A stretch of DNA of 47,934 nt from an uncultured Clostridia bacterium (GCA_948891265.1 CAQUBD010000014.1:1-47934), one strand, 5' to 3'; shown: positions 8,382 through 17,406, counted from the first letter of the stretch. The notes: a model not told the origin generated them from the sequence alone. A program made the numbers and translations.

Positions 8382-9413
8382 TTACTTTCTTTTTCTAGAA
8401 TTAATAAGTACTGTTTTTAGTCTTTCTAAATCGTCTAATGTTTTTCCAGTTCCTCTAACAACGCAATCTAATGGTTCTTCAGCAACATAAACAGGCATAC
8501 CTGTCTCAATACTTAATAATTTGTCTAGATTTTTTATTAAGGAACCTCCACCTGCAAGTACAATACCTTTTTCCATAATGTCTGAAGCAAGCTCAGGTGG
8601 CGTTTTTTCAAGTGTAATCTTTACTATATCTACAATTTTTGAAATTGACTCTTTCATCGCCTCTTCAATTTGCGTAGAAGTAATTTTTACATTTCTAGGT
8701 AATCCATCTGTTAAATCTCTTCCTCTAACTTCAATTATTCCTTCTGCCATAAGAGGCATTGCACAACCTATCTGCATTTTAATTTGTTCAGCAGTCGTTT
8801 CACCTATTGCTAAATTCATTTCTCTTTTTATATAATTCACAATATCTTCATCAAGTTCATCTCCTGCAACTCTTAAAGAATGGCTAATTACAATTCCTCC
8901 TAAAGATATAACTGCGACTTCTGTAGTTCCTCCTCCAATATCAACAATTATATTTCCACTTGGTTCAGCTACATCTAATGATGCACCTATAGCTGCTGCC
9001 ATAGGCTCTTCAATTAAATATACTTCTTTTGCACCAGCTTGAATAACAGATTCTTCTACTGCTCTTTCCTCAACTTCAGTAATTCCTGATGGAACGCCTA
9101 CTACAACTCTTGGTCTTCCTATATTATATCTTTTCTCTACTTTCTCTATAATATTTTTAAGCATTAATTGAGTAGCTGTAAAGTCAGCTATTACACCATC
9201 TTTTAATGGTCTAACTGCTTTTATTTGTTCAGGAGTTCTTCCTAACATGTCTTTTGCTTCATTTCCAGTCGCCATTATTTTTCCTGTTCTTTTATCTATT
9301 GCTACAACAGAGGGCTCTTTTAAAATTATTCCCTTTCCCTTTAATGTTACTAGAATATTGGCTGTTCCTAAATCAATACCAATATCTTTTGAACCAAATG
9401 TAAAAAATTTCAT
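8382..9413 (-). CDS. mreB: Rod shape-determining actin homologue MreB
   Basis: About 343 residues. The actin-fold phosphate loops are clear: KDIGIDLGTANILV at the N-terminus, VDIGGGTTEVAVISLGG in the middle and KGIVLAGGGSLIKNLD near the C-terminus. MreB forms membrane-bound filaments that direct elongation. Two ATGs compete. I choose 9413, because the protein then begins MKFFTFGSKDIG like other MreB proteins and the AAGGG site is about 11 nt away; the ATG at 9422 would overlap the radC stop and sit only 2 nt from the site. Confidence 0.96.
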   Translation of the reverse strand: MKFFTFGSKDIGIDLGTANILVTLKGKGIILKEPSVVAIDKRTGKIMATGNEAKDMLGRTPEQIKAVRPLKDGVIADFTATQLMLKNIIEKVEKRYNIGRPRVVVGVPSGITEVEERAVEESVIQAGAKEVYLIEEPMAAAIGASLDVAEPSGNIIVDIGGGTTEVAVISLGGIVISHSLRVAGDELDEDIVNYIKREMNLAIGETTAEQIKMQIGCAMPLMAEGIIEVRGRDLTDGLPRNVKITSTQIEEAMKESISKIVDIVKITLEKTPPELASDIMEKGIVLAGGGSLIKNLDKLLSIETGMPVYVAEEPLDCVVRGTGKTLDDLERLKTVLINSRKRK

Positions 9414-9418
9414 ATAAT

Positions 9419-10144
9419 TCATTTCCCTTCATTAACAATTTTTTCTGCCATTTTCTGAGTTTCTACAAAAACACTTTTAAAATTTTTATCCCCAATTACT
9501 ATATGATCTAATAAGTCTATATCAAACATTTTAGCCGCATTATATAGCTTGTCCGTAAACTTTATATCCATCTTACTAGGTGTTGAATCGCCTGTTGGAT
9601 GATTATGTATTAATATCATTTTAGGAGCTTGTATTTTTAATGCCTCCGAAATAATTTCTTTCATATTTACATTAGCAAAACTAGTCCCTCCTGTAGCAAC
9701 ATCAACACACTTCAATATTTCATTTTTAGTATTTAACAAAAATAGTTTTACGTACTCCTTTTTTTCAAACCTTAGCTCTTCCATAACTAAATCTGCTATT
9801 TGTTCTGTATTTTTTATCTGTACTTTTTTATAGTTGGATGGTTTACACATTCTAATTGCTAATTCGCAAACTGCCTTTAATTGGATAGCCTTAACTCTTC
9901 CAATACCTTTAAGTTGCATGAATTGTTGCAATGTTAAATCTTTCAAAAAATTCAAATCCCCCATCTGTGGGTCATAGTTTAAATTTAATATTCTTTGAGC
10001 TATTTGTATTGAGGTTTCTTCTTTAGTACCTGACTTTATTATTATTGCTAATAATTCTGCATTTGATAAGCTTTTTTCTCCATACAATTCTAATTTCTCA
10101 TATGGTCTTTCTGTTTCTGGTAATTCTTTAATTTTTAGTGACAA
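9419..10144 (-). CDS. radC: RadC/JAMM-domain protein
   Basis: About 241 residues. Domains: an N-terminal UPF0758 helical region with a helix-hairpin-helix (FMQLKGIGRVKAIQLKA) and a C-terminal MPN/JAMM metal-binding fold with the motif HNHPTGDSTPSKMD. RadC was long called a DNA repair protein; the true activity is unresolved. The frame is open to an ATG at 10162, but that has no ribosome site; the TTG at 10144 follows AAAGGAAG at 7 nt and gives the usual N-terminus SLKIKELPETERPYEKL. It stands directly ahead of mreB, a widely conserved neighbourhood in Firmicutes. Confidence 0.92.
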   Translation of the reverse strand: MSLKIKELPETERPYEKLELYGEKSLSNAELLAIIIKSGTKEETSIQIAQRILNLNYDPQMGDLNFLKDLTLQQFMQLKGIGRVKAIQLKAVCELAIRMCKPSNYKKVQIKNTEQIADLVMEELRFEKKEYVKLFLLNTKNEILKCVDVATGGTSFANVNMKEIISEALKIQAPKMILIHNHPTGDSTPSKMDIKFTDKLYNAAKMFDIDLLDHIVIGDKNFKSVFVETQKMAEKIVNEGK

Positions 10145-10185
10145 ATTAAAACTTCCTTTCATTAGAATTTTTTCTGCGGTATGTA

Positions 10186-10226
10186 TTTATATTATAGTAA
10201 GCTAAAAAAATTCCCTATAATATAAA
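10186..10226. repeat. Short inverted repeat, third module of the cassette family
   Basis: TTTATATTATAG at 10186-10197 pairs with CTATAATATAAA at 10215-10226. The preceding bases (TTTTCTGCGGTATG) match those before the same hairpin at 47807. It lies in the promoter region of radC. Confidence 0.6.
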
Positions 10227-10280
10227 AAATCCGTATTTTCTACTTTATAAATTGTTCTATATTTGTCCCACTTTTATTTT

Positions 10281-10538
10281 TTATACCTTTTTATATATGA
10301 ATATTGCTAATATCATTCCTATAATACTTGAAATATTTATTTTTAAAGTCAACCCAAAAGTTAGTTTCAATACATTTAAATTTAATACCAATGGATTATA
10401 TAGTCCAAATTCCTGCTCATATGATAGCCATTGAAGCCATGAAACTCCTACTGCTACTTTACCAAGTAATCCCCCTACAACTAATCCAGCTAATAAAAAT
10501 ACTAATAATACCCATATATTCTTTTCTCTTGTAGCCAT
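10281..10538 (-). CDS. DUF4321 small membrane protein
   Basis: An 85-residue protein with an N-terminal hydrophobic helix containing a Gly-rich stretch (LLVFLLAGLVVGGLLGKV) and a second helix at the C-terminus (ISSIIGMILAIFIYKKV). Length, pattern and position next to radC/mreB match DUF4321 proteins of Firmicutes. No biochemical role is known. The ATG at 10538 follows GGAGGG. About 135 bp separate it from radC, with the short hairpin repeat between. Confidence 0.7.
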   Translation of the reverse strand: MATREKNIWVLLVFLLAGLVVGGLLGKVAVGVSWLQWLSYEQEFGLYNPLVLNLNVLKLTFGLTLKINISSIIGMILAIFIYKKV

Positions 10539-10653
10539 TTCTATCCCTCCATTTTTCCTTTGTCTTTACGGATACACCTTTTTCTAATATAGTGATATTA
10601 TATATTGATTTGTCATTTTTTTCAAGCAATTTCAATAAATTTAAGAAAAATGA

Positions 10654-10682
10654 TTTACATTTTACATAACATAGTGTATAAT
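10654..10682 (+). promoter_or_regulatory. Putative sigma-A promoter of the P-loop/CYTH gene
   Basis: TTTACA and TATAAT with a 17-bp spacer, about 48 bp before the start codon at 10731. Confidence 0.65.
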
Positions 10683-10730
10683 TTTTTAAATAACATTATA
10701 AACCTTTTTATAAATTTAGGAGGTAATCAT

Positions 10731-11834
10731 ATGAAGAAACAGGTTTGGAATTTTGTTTTAACTGGTGGTCCTTCTGCTGGAAAGACAACTGGGCTATCTA
10801 TTATGGAACAATCATTAGAAAATCGGGGATATTATGTACTAATTGTTCCCGAAACAGCAACAGAAGTAATACCAACTGGTATACGTCCCTTTAATAACTC
10901 TTTAGATATCTTGACTTTTCAATATATAATATTTGAAAAACAACTTCATAAAGAAGAGTTATATCGAAAAGTAGCTCAAATGCTCTCTGCAGAAAAAGTA
11001 GTTATTATTCATGATCGAGGTCTTATTGATAACAAAAGCTATATTTCAGATGAACAATTCAAAAAATTACTGTCAGATTTTTCACTTAATGAAGTAACCG
11101 CTCGTGACAGGTATGATGCAGTATTTCATCTTGTAACTGCAGCAGATGGTGCCGAAGAATTTTATACTTTAGAAAATAATCCATCCAGAACAGAGACCCC
11201 TGAAGAAGCAAGAAGGTTAGATAAACTTGGAATTTCAAATTGGACTGGTCATTCACATTTTCGAATTATTGATAATAGCACTAACTTCGAAAGAAAAATG
11301 GAAAGACTTATGTGCGAAGTATATTCTGCACTTGGAGATCCAGTTCCTATTGAGACAGAAAGAAAGTACCTTATAAAGAAACCAGATTTAAGTATATTGG
11401 CACAGCGTACCCCTATTACTGTTATTGATATTATGCAGACTTATCTTAAGTCCTCCAATAACATTGAACGTCGTGTACGTCAGCGTGGTCAAAATGGTAA
11501 CTTCTCATATTATCTGACAGAAAAAATTGATATTGATTCTATGAATCGTACTGAATTGGAACGAAAAATTTCTGAAAAAGACTATATCCATTATCTAGCA
11601 GAAATGGATTCATCTCTTTCACCTATCGTAAAAAAGAGAATTTGTTTCGTTTACGATTCTCAGTACTTTGAATTAGACTTATTTGATTTCTCAGAAGATT
11701 TAGCTATAATGGAAATCGAACTAACTAATCAAAATTCATCTGTCAATCTGCCTGACTTTGTTGATATTATTAAAGAAGTTACAGATAATCCATCTTATCG
11801 TAATTATCATCTTGCAAAAACACGGACCCTGTAA
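10731..11834 (+). CDS. P-loop NTPase fused to a CYTH domain
   Basis: A 367-residue two-domain protein. Residues 8-200 form an AAA_28/NadR-like P-loop kinase domain with Walker A GGPSAGKTT (about 12-20) and a Walker B-like VVIIHDRG (90-97). Residues 205-367 form a CYTH (triphosphate tunnel) domain beginning with the ExExK signature in ETERK (208-212) and with many Arg/Lys/Glu-rich beta strands. CYTH proteins bind triphosphates or polyphosphate. This fusion occurs in scattered bacteria and protists and its substrate is not settled. The ATG at 10731 follows GGAGGTAATCAT. It is a single-gene unit with its own promoter and terminator. Its codons look less AT-biased than its neighbours (it uses CGG at codon 32), hinting at transfer. 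Confidence 0.8.
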   Translation: MKKQVWNFVLTGGPSAGKTTGLSIMEQSLENRGYYVLIVPETATEVIPTGIRPFNNSLDILTFQYIIFEKQLHKEELYRKVAQMLSAEKVVIIHDRGLIDNKSYISDEQFKKLLSDFSLNEVTARDRYDAVFHLVTAADGAEEFYTLENNPSRTETPEEARRLDKLGISNWTGHSHFRIIDNSTNFERKMERLMCEVYSALGDPVPIETERKYLIKKPDLSILAQRTPITVIDIMQTYLKSSNNIERRVRQRGQNGNFSYYLTEKIDIDSMNRTELERKISEKDYIHYLAEMDSSLSPIVKKRICFVYDSQYFELDLFDFSEDLAIMEIELTNQNSSVNLPDFVDIIKEVTDNPSYRNYHLAKTRTL

Positions 11835-11871
11835 TTTATATTATATACTAATATTCCAAACAAAATATTTA

Positions 11872-11896
11872 AAAACCAACTCATTGAGTTGGTTTT
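11872..11896 (+). terminator. Terminator after the P-loop/CYTH gene
   Basis: A perfect 11-bp stem (11872-11882 with 11886-11896), a 3-nt loop, a TTTT end and a T-rich stretch after it. Confidence 0.8.
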
Positions 11897-11991
11897 GTAA
11901 TTTTTACTCTATTTTAATTACCAAAAATTACTCCTTTAAATATAATAATAATAGTTGTATAATATAATTAAGTAGTACTGGAGGTAATCTA

Positions 11992-12618
11992 ATGAAAATT
12001 GAAAAACTAACAGAAAATAAAATCAGAATAATTTTAAAGAAAGAAGATTTTAAAGATAAATCATTAAATGTGCAAGAAGTTCTTTTAAAAAGTCCTGACT
12101 CTCAAAGTTTATTTTTAGAAATATTAAATAGAGCAAAAACAGAAGTTAATTTTGATACAGAAGGACACAAATTATTAATTGAAGCACATTTTCAAAGTGA
12201 TGATATTTTTATATTTACAATAACAAAATATATTGAATCTAACACTACTTTAAAAAGCAAAAACAGGAAACTTTTGCCATCAAAAAAAGTGCAAGTTTTT
12301 AATACTTCATATCGTGTTTATCAATTTAGTGATTTTGATGATTTTTGCAATTTCTGTAATTTTATAAATAGCAATAATACTATAGATTTAAAAAAACTTT
12401 TTAAATCTTCTGTATTATATCTTTATAATGATACATATTATTTATTAATTGATGATATTAGCCTATATAACAAATCGTTAAATTTGTTCCATTCTTCTTT
12501 ATTAGAATTTTCAGAATTTTTAGTATGTACTAAAAATTTTAAATTCAAATTAAGAGAACATGGTAAAATTATGATTAAAAATAATGCAATAGTAAAGGGA
12601 ATAAAATATTTTGCATAA
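11992..12618 (+). CDS. mecA: Adaptor protein MecA
   Basis: A 208-residue protein whose N-terminal MKIEKLTENKIRIILKKED and middle region VNFDTEGHKLLIEA match the MecA/YpbH family. The C-terminal half has the alternating beta/helix pattern of the ClpC-binding domain (VYQFSDFDDFCNFCNF). In Bacillus MecA delivers substrates to, and helps assemble, the ClpC hexamer. The ATG at 11992 follows GGAGGTAATCT. A TATAAT lies about 30 bp upstream. No clpC or clpP is in the window, but a hybrid protein with a ClpA/C-like ATPase lies 5.4 kb downstream; whether MecA contacts it is unknown. Confidence 0.85.
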   Translation: MKIEKLTENKIRIILKKEDFKDKSLNVQEVLLKSPDSQSLFLEILNRAKTEVNFDTEGHKLLIEAHFQSDDIFIFTITKYIESNTTLKSKNRKLLPSKKVQVFNTSYRVYQFSDFDDFCNFCNFINSNNTIDLKKLFKSSVLYLYNDTYYLLIDDISLYNKSLNLFHSSLLEFSEFLVCTKNFKFKLREHGKIMIKNNAIVKGIKYFA

Positions 12619-12636
12619 TTTTATTTTCCATAATAT

Positions 12637-12680
12637 AAAAGTAATCCACAATTTAACAATAATTAGTGGATTACTTTTTT
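12637..12680 (+). terminator. Terminator after mecA
   Basis: A 13-bp stem (12637-12649 with 12666-12678), a 16-nt loop and a T run at the 3' end. Confidence 0.8.
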
Positions 12681-12724
12681 ACATATTTTATTATTTCTTA
12701 CAACTACTTTATAATTATTTATAA

Positions 12725-13735
12725 CTAATATAAATAATTCTGCGGATTATATGCAACACCATTAACTCTAATTTCAAAATGCAAATGTGGCCCTGTTGAA
12801 TTACCAGTTGAACCAACAGCAGCTATAGTTTGCCCTTGAGTTACAGTTTGTCCAACAGAAGCATATAATTGACTGCAATGTCCATAATAAGTTTGCACCC
12901 CATTACTATGTGTAACTACAATTAATTTACCATAAGAACCTTTCCATCCAGAAAATGTAACTGTCCCTGATGCAGCAACTGATACAGGTGTACCTGTAGA
13001 TGTAGCTATATCTAATCCAGTATGTGCAGAACTTCTTATACTACTTCTTGAACCAAATCTTGAAGAAATTATCCCTGACACTGGTTTTTTTAGTGAAATT
13101 CCTAAACTTACTTTTGAACTAGAAATACTCATCGCTGTATTTACTGTACCTGAGGATGTTCTATTACTATTAGATTTTTTATTTGATGCTACAATTACAT
13201 CTTTAGGCTTAACATATAATTTACTTACAGCATCACCAACTGCCGTCATCTCTTTTAGCTCAGTCTCATATTTTTCTGAAATTGTTATATTTTCAATATT
13301 TGAACTACTCTTTTCTTTTAATTGATTAACAATTTCTTCAGCCTCTGAAAAATTAGGCACATATATTTTTTCTTCTTGATTTTCTAAAATCGCATAATAT
13401 CTATAGTATGTAGTCCCGTCAGATTTAATCATATTAAAAATCTTATTATCATCAGATTCTACATCTTTCTTCAATAAGCATATATTATACTCTGGTAATT
13501 TTTCCACTTGTACAAAAGCAGTATTAGTATTTTCACCATTTTCAATATAATCATTTATTTGTGCTTGTAGTTTACTTTTATTATCTGTATATCCAACTAT
13601 CTCTCCATCTATATTAACGCTATAACTCACTTTATAAAAAGAAGCTACAACCCCTAATATAATTAAAAGTGCTACTGATATTAAAGTTATTAATTTTATA
13701 GATTTTCTTGTATGTATTAACAATTTTTTTAACAT
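12725..13735 (-). CDS. Membrane-anchored M23 peptidoglycan endopeptidase
   Basis: A 336-residue protein. Residues 15-35 are a membrane anchor or uncleaved signal. Residues 36-215 form an uncharacterised extracytoplasmic region, Ser-rich near its end. Residues 220-336 are a LytM/M23 domain with the zinc ligands in SSAHTGLDIA (H-x-x-x-D) and GPHLHFEI (H-x-H). The family cleaves peptide cross-links in peptidoglycan. The ATG at 13735 follows AAGGGG. It is flanked by mecA (convergent) and the CotF genes (same strand, 190 bp away) and seems monocistronic. Roles in growth, sporulation or engulfment are all possible. Confidence 0.88.
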   Translation of the reverse strand: MLKKLLIHTRKSIKLITLISVALLIILGVVASFYKVSYSVNIDGEIVGYTDNKSKLQAQINDYIENGENTNTAFVQVEKLPEYNICLLKKDVESDDNKIFNMIKSDGTTYYRYYAILENQEEKIYVPNFSEAEEIVNQLKEKSSSNIENITISEKYETELKEMTAVGDAVSKLYVKPKDVIVASNKKSNSNRTSSGTVNTAMSISSSKVSLGISLKKPVSGIISSRFGSRSSIRSSAHTGLDIATSTGTPVSVAASGTVTFSGWKGSYGKLIVVTHSNGVQTYYGHCSQLYASVGQTVTQGQTIAAVGSTGNSTGPHLHFEIRVNGVAYNPQNYLY

Positions 13736-13880
13736 TACAAAAATTCCCCTTATTAATATTATGTTATAATATTATACTTTTTTTAAAAATTTTGCAATAC
13801 CCTGTTTAATTATTTTCCGTAAGTTTTTTTAAGTTTCTTTCATAATTCTTTCATTTATTTAATTTTTCTTTCAATTTTAA

Positions 13881-13916
13881 AATGTGCCAAAAGGGACGTC
13901 CCTTTTTGGCACATTC
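13881..13916. repeat. Palindromic REP-like element (GGGACGTCCC core)
   Basis: Arms AATGTGCCAAAAGGGAC and GTCCCTTTTTGGCACATT pair over 17 bp with one bulge and no loop. The same GACGT-centred style recurs at 39269-39345. It sits between the CotF gene and the M23 gene and may also stop transcription. Confidence 0.7.
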
Positions 13917-13922
13917 TAATTA

Positions 13923-14171
13923 TTACTGTTGTAATTCAGTTTTTACCACTTCAATATCTGTAGTACTAGCTTTCTGAGCTGGTTTATAATATCCTTTAGT
14001 TTGAGCTATTTTAAAAAGTTCATATTGAAAACTCTCATCATTATTTCTAATTTGTTGAAAAGTTTGTCTTAAATTCATATTTTCTGATTCTGAAATTGCA
14101 GTTTGGTATGCTGTTAAATCAGACTTTACACCTGCTAAAATATCATTTACCATTATCTTCTCATCCATCAT
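13923..14171 (-). CDS. CotF-family spore coat protein
   Basis: A protein of about 82 residues with the helical pattern of the second half of the CotF/ferritin-like coat domain: VNDILAGVKSDLTAYQTAIS, then NMNLRQTFQQIRNNDESFQYELF and KGYYKPAQKAS. Such split CotF proteins are common in Clostridia and are expected in the spore coat. The ATG at 14171 (or 14168) follows GGGAGG; a TTG at 14183 lies within that site. It is cotranscribed with the next upstream CotF-like gene. Confidence 0.82.
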   Translation of the reverse strand: MMDEKIMVNDILAGVKSDLTAYQTAISESENMNLRQTFQQIRNNDESFQYELFKIAQTKGYYKPAQKASTTDIEVVKTELQQ

Positions 14172-14183
14172 TTTTCCTCCCAA

Positions 14184-14372
14184 TTAATTATTTAAGAATG
14201 TCATTAGTTTTTGTTTTGTATTTAAGCTATCTTGTGCCGCTTTTGTAAATATTTGTTTTATTTGTGGATCTACTGCTTGTGCTGAATAAGTATTTAACTT
14301 TTGATATGCTGTTTCGTGTGCTCCTATTAGATGTCTTAAATGTTGTAATTCTATTTGATTTAAATCTGCCAT
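14184..14372 (-). CDS. Small CotF-like spore coat protein
   Basis: A 62-residue helical protein (LNQIELQHLRHLIGAHETAY, then KQIFTKAAQDSLNTKQKL) corresponding to the first helices of the CotF domain. Together with the downstream partner it would make up one complete CotF fold, so the pair may act as two subunits. The ATG at 14372 follows AAGGAAGGATAATA. The spacing to the next gene is 12 nt, which indicates one operon. Confidence 0.78.
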   Translation of the reverse strand: MADLNQIELQHLRHLIGAHETAYQKLNTYSAQAVDPQIKQIFTKAAQDSLNTKQKLMTFLNN

Positions 14373-14527
14373 TATTATCCTTCCTTTCTATTTAGTTTTC
14401 TAAACTTTAAATATTATTTACACATCTTCATTTTTTATACATTTTTTAATTTATATTCTTAATACTCTATAGTCTTTATATACTACAAACAGTTGACAAA
14501 TTATGCAAAACATTTTATAACTAAAAC

Positions 14528-14546
14528 GAACGGCAAATTGCCGTTC
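14528..14546 (-). terminator. Hairpin after pcrA, probable terminator
   Basis: GAACGGC and GCCGTTC form a GC-rich 7-bp stem, extended by A-T pairs, followed on the minus strand by GTTTTAGTT. The T run is weak. Confidence 0.5.
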
Positions 14547-14562
14547 ATTTTTACTTTATATA

Positions 14563-16875
14563 TTAAATTATCTCCAAATTAGCAAACTTAGCCATTAACC
14601 TTTTATGTCCAACTTTATCAAAATTAATATCAACTTTTAAATCATCACCTTCTGGCTCAACATTACTAATAGTACCTTCTCCAAATTTTTTATGGAATAT
14701 TCTAACACCAGATTTATATTTTGATAAATCAACATTAGTTCCAGAAGATTTTTTATTCAAATTACTTAAAAAGCTTTCTGCTGTTCTAAACATAAATCCA
14801 TTATTACCTGGACTTGATGCAGCCGCAGCAACTGGCTCTTGTTTATCAATTTTATAAGTCTTAATGTTTCCATTATCTCTACTTCCATATGTCCAACTAT
14901 ATTTAGAATCACCAAAAATATTATTTGTTTCTTTAGTTTCCCCTAAGGCTTCATCATATCCATCTAATAATTCACATGGAATTTCTTTTAAAAATCGAGA
15001 AACTTGGTTACAACTTGTAGAACCAAAAATTGTTCTTTGCTTACTACATGTTAAGAATAAATTTTCTTTAGCTCTAGTAATTCCAACATAACACAAACGC
15101 CTTTCCTCTTCTAATTCCTTTGGTTCAGAGATAGATTTATATCCAGGAAAAATTCCTTCTTCCATTCCTACTAAAAATACAACTGGAAACTCCAAACCTT
15201 TAGCACTATGTAATGTCATAAGTGTAACTGTATCTTCTGTTTCTTCCAAATTGTCAATATCACTTGACAATGTTATTCCTTCTAAGAAATCACTTAATTT
15301 ATTATCAGCAGATTCATCTTCAAATTCAATTGCAACTGTTAAAAATTCATCTAAGTTTTCTATTCTATTTTCTGCTTCAATTGTATTTTCATTTTCTAGA
15401 GCTTTTGTATAACCTGACTTTTTAAGTGTTTCTTTTATCAATTCTGATATTTTCATATCATCTTTTTTTGCACGTAATTCTTCTATTGCATTTACAAATT
15501 CTCTTGAATTTAAAAATACTCTGTTTAATCCATATTGATCTGCATGTTCTATTATTTCATACATAGAAACTCCACTATTATTTGAAATTTCTTCAATTTT
15601 ATCTAAACTTGTTTTTCCAATTCCCCTTTTAGGCTCATTTATTATCCTTTTTAAACTTAAATTATCTGATGGATTTTGTATCAACCTTAAATACGAAATA
15701 ATATCTTTTATTTCTTTTCTTTCATAGAATTTAAGACCTCCTATAATTTTATATGCAATATTTTCTCTTCTTAAAATATCTTCTATTGCTCTTGATTGTG
15801 TATTCATTCTATAAAGAATGGCAAAATCTGAATATTTATAATATTCTTCTCTTCTTAAATGCTCAATTTGTTCTGCAATATATGTTCCTTCATCATATTC
15901 ATTACTCGCTGAATATACTCTTGGCAAGTTTCCTGTATCATTTTCTGTCCATAACTCTTTTTTATATGTAACTTCATTATTTTTTATTACTGAGTTTGCA
16001 GCTTTTAATATATTTCCTGTACATCTATAGTTTTGCTCTAATTTAATTATTTTTGTTCCTGGAAAATCTCTTTCAAAGTTTAAAATATTTGAAATATCTG
16101 CCCCTCTAAAGCTATAAATACCTTGGTCATTATCTCCAACAACTGTTATATTGCCATTTTTAGATGCTAATAATGTAACTAATGTAAATTGTGCCTTATT
16201 TGTATCTTGATACTCATCTACTAGAACATATTTAAATTTATCTGAATAATATTCTAGTACGTCAGAATTGTCCATTAAAATTTTAATTGTATAATTTATG
16301 ATATCATCAAAATCTATAGCATTATTTTCTTTTAGTCTTTTTTGATACATTTCATAAACTAATGCTATTTTCTCTTTTCTAAAATCTCCATTTGCTCTTA
16401 CAGCATATTGTTCAGGCTCTAACATTTCATTTTTAGCATTACTTATTTCTGACAAAACAGATCTGTCTGTAAACATCTTATCATCTAACCCTATACTTTT
16501 TATACATGATTTTATTAATGTTCTTTGATCTGATGTATCAAATATTATAAATGATGATTCAAATCCTATTCTATCTATAAATCTTCTTAAAATCCTAACA
16601 CATATTGAATGGAATGTTCCCATCCATATATCTTTTGCAACATCTCCAACTAAGTTTGCAATTCTTTCTTTCATTTCATTTGCAGCTTTATTTGTAAATG
16701 TTATTGCTAATATATTCCATGGTAATACACCCTTTTCTCCTATTAAATAAGCTATTTTATGTGTTAATACTTTTGTTTTTCCACTTCCTGCACCTGCTAT
16801 TACTAGACAAGGTCCTTCTGTATTTACTACTGCTTCATATTGTTTATCATTTAATCCTTCTAACAAATCTTGCAT
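14563..16875 (-). CDS. pcrA: ATP-dependent DNA helicase PcrA/UvrD
   Basis: A 770-residue superfamily 1A helicase. It unwinds DNA 3'-5' in repair and in removing RecA or stalled polymerases. Motifs in order: I AGAGSGKT near residue 28, Ia AITFTNKAA, II VDEYQD, III VVGDNDQGIYSFRGAD, IV QNYR, V TLHSAKGLEFPVVF, VI EERRLCYVGITRAKENL. The C-terminal 100 residues end in a Tudor-like segment (VRIFHKKFGEGTISNVEPEG) typical of PcrA and used for RNA polymerase contact. The ATG at 16875 follows AGGAG. No ligA follows, unlike in Bacillus; downstream are the CotF genes. Confidence 0.96.
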   Translation of the reverse strand: MQDLLEGLNDKQYEAVVNTEGPCLVIAGAGSGKTKVLTHKIAYLIGEKGVLPWNILAITFTNKAANEMKERIANLVGDVAKDIWMGTFHSICVRILRRFIDRIGFESSFIIFDTSDQRTLIKSCIKSIGLDDKMFTDRSVLSEISNAKNEMLEPEQYAVRANGDFRKEKIALVYEMYQKRLKENNAIDFDDIINYTIKILMDNSDVLEYYSDKFKYVLVDEYQDTNKAQFTLVTLLASKNGNITVVGDNDQGIYSFRGADISNILNFERDFPGTKIIKLEQNYRCTGNILKAANSVIKNNEVTYKKELWTENDTGNLPRVYSASNEYDEGTYIAEQIEHLRREEYYKYSDFAILYRMNTQSRAIEDILRRENIAYKIIGGLKFYERKEIKDIISYLRLIQNPSDNLSLKRIINEPKRGIGKTSLDKIEEISNNSGVSMYEIIEHADQYGLNRVFLNSREFVNAIEELRAKKDDMKISELIKETLKKSGYTKALENENTIEAENRIENLDEFLTVAIEFEDESADNKLSDFLEGITLSSDIDNLEETEDTVTLMTLHSAKGLEFPVVFLVGMEEGIFPGYKSISEPKELEEERRLCYVGITRAKENLFLTCSKQRTIFGSTSCNQVSRFLKEIPCELLDGYDEALGETKETNNIFGDSKYSWTYGSRDNGNIKTYKIDKQEPVAAAASSPGNNGFMFRTAESFLSNLNKKSSGTNVDLSKYKSGVRIFHKKFGEGTISNVEPEGDDLKVDINFDKVGHKRLMAKFANLEII

Positions 16876-16931
16876 AATTTTCTCCTATTCTATTTGACTT
16901 TTACTACTTTTTGTATTATAATAATTTTAGA

Positions 16932-17063
16932 AAATAAGAGAGCCACAAAATGTGGTTGCCTATTTATAAGATATAAAAAGTCACATCTCTATTGGGCAGC
17001 AGAGATGTGGTTTTCTTTTTTATGTAATATAGTAGATATCAACCACATTCTGCTCTCTTATTT
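16932..17063. repeat. 132-nt nested inverted-repeat element
   Basis: Outer arms of 12 bp (16932-16943 with 17052-17063, AAATAAGAGAGC type), a second 9-bp stem (16950-16958 with 17040-17048), an A/T-rich zone and an inner 9-bp hairpin (CACATCTCT with AGAGATGTG, 16982-17009), the last followed on the plus strand by a T-rich run. The layers are nested, so it could be a folded RNA with its own terminator or a small non-autonomous mobile element. Confidence 0.6.
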
Positions 17064-17147
17064 CCGTTATTTATTATATATTTTCAAACTTTAAAAGTCA
17101 AGAAAATACAAGAACTTTTTCAAACATTTTTTCGTCATATCTTGCAA

Positions 17148-17190
17148 GTAAATAGTGCCAAACAATAATATGCTGCTTAGCACCATTTAC
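17148..17190. repeat. Hairpin GTAAATAGTGC...GCACCATTTAC
   Basis: 11-bp arms with one G-U type mismatch and a 21-nt loop. No T run follows. The rest of 17064-17377 holds only a possible decayed reading frame on the minus strand (about 17200-17320). Confidence 0.45.
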
Positions 17191-17377
17191 AATACAATTC
17201 TAAATTTTTAAAGCCTTTTTAGCTCTTTTCAATTTAGATTCATTTGTCTCTTTACTTGAGCAAATTTCTCTGGTACCAAAATCTTGCCCCAAACTGGATG
17301 AATTACTACAAACTGTCAGATATTAAGATACTTTATTTAAAAAAAATCATTATTAACCAAGGAAACCCAATTTGTTG

Positions 17378-17406
17378 TTGACATAATTTATAGTTTGTGA
17401 TAATAT
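17378..17406 (+). promoter_or_regulatory. Putative sigma-A promoter of the GNAT-like gene
   Basis: TTGACA and TAATAT with a 17-bp spacer, about 34 bp before the start codon at 17440. Confidence 0.7.

Noticed and set aside
16982..17020. T-box or other riboswitch in the pcrA/GNAT gap
   Set aside because: No T-box sequence (UGGN bulge with conserved core) or known riboswitch core, and the nearest downstream start is over 400 bp away.
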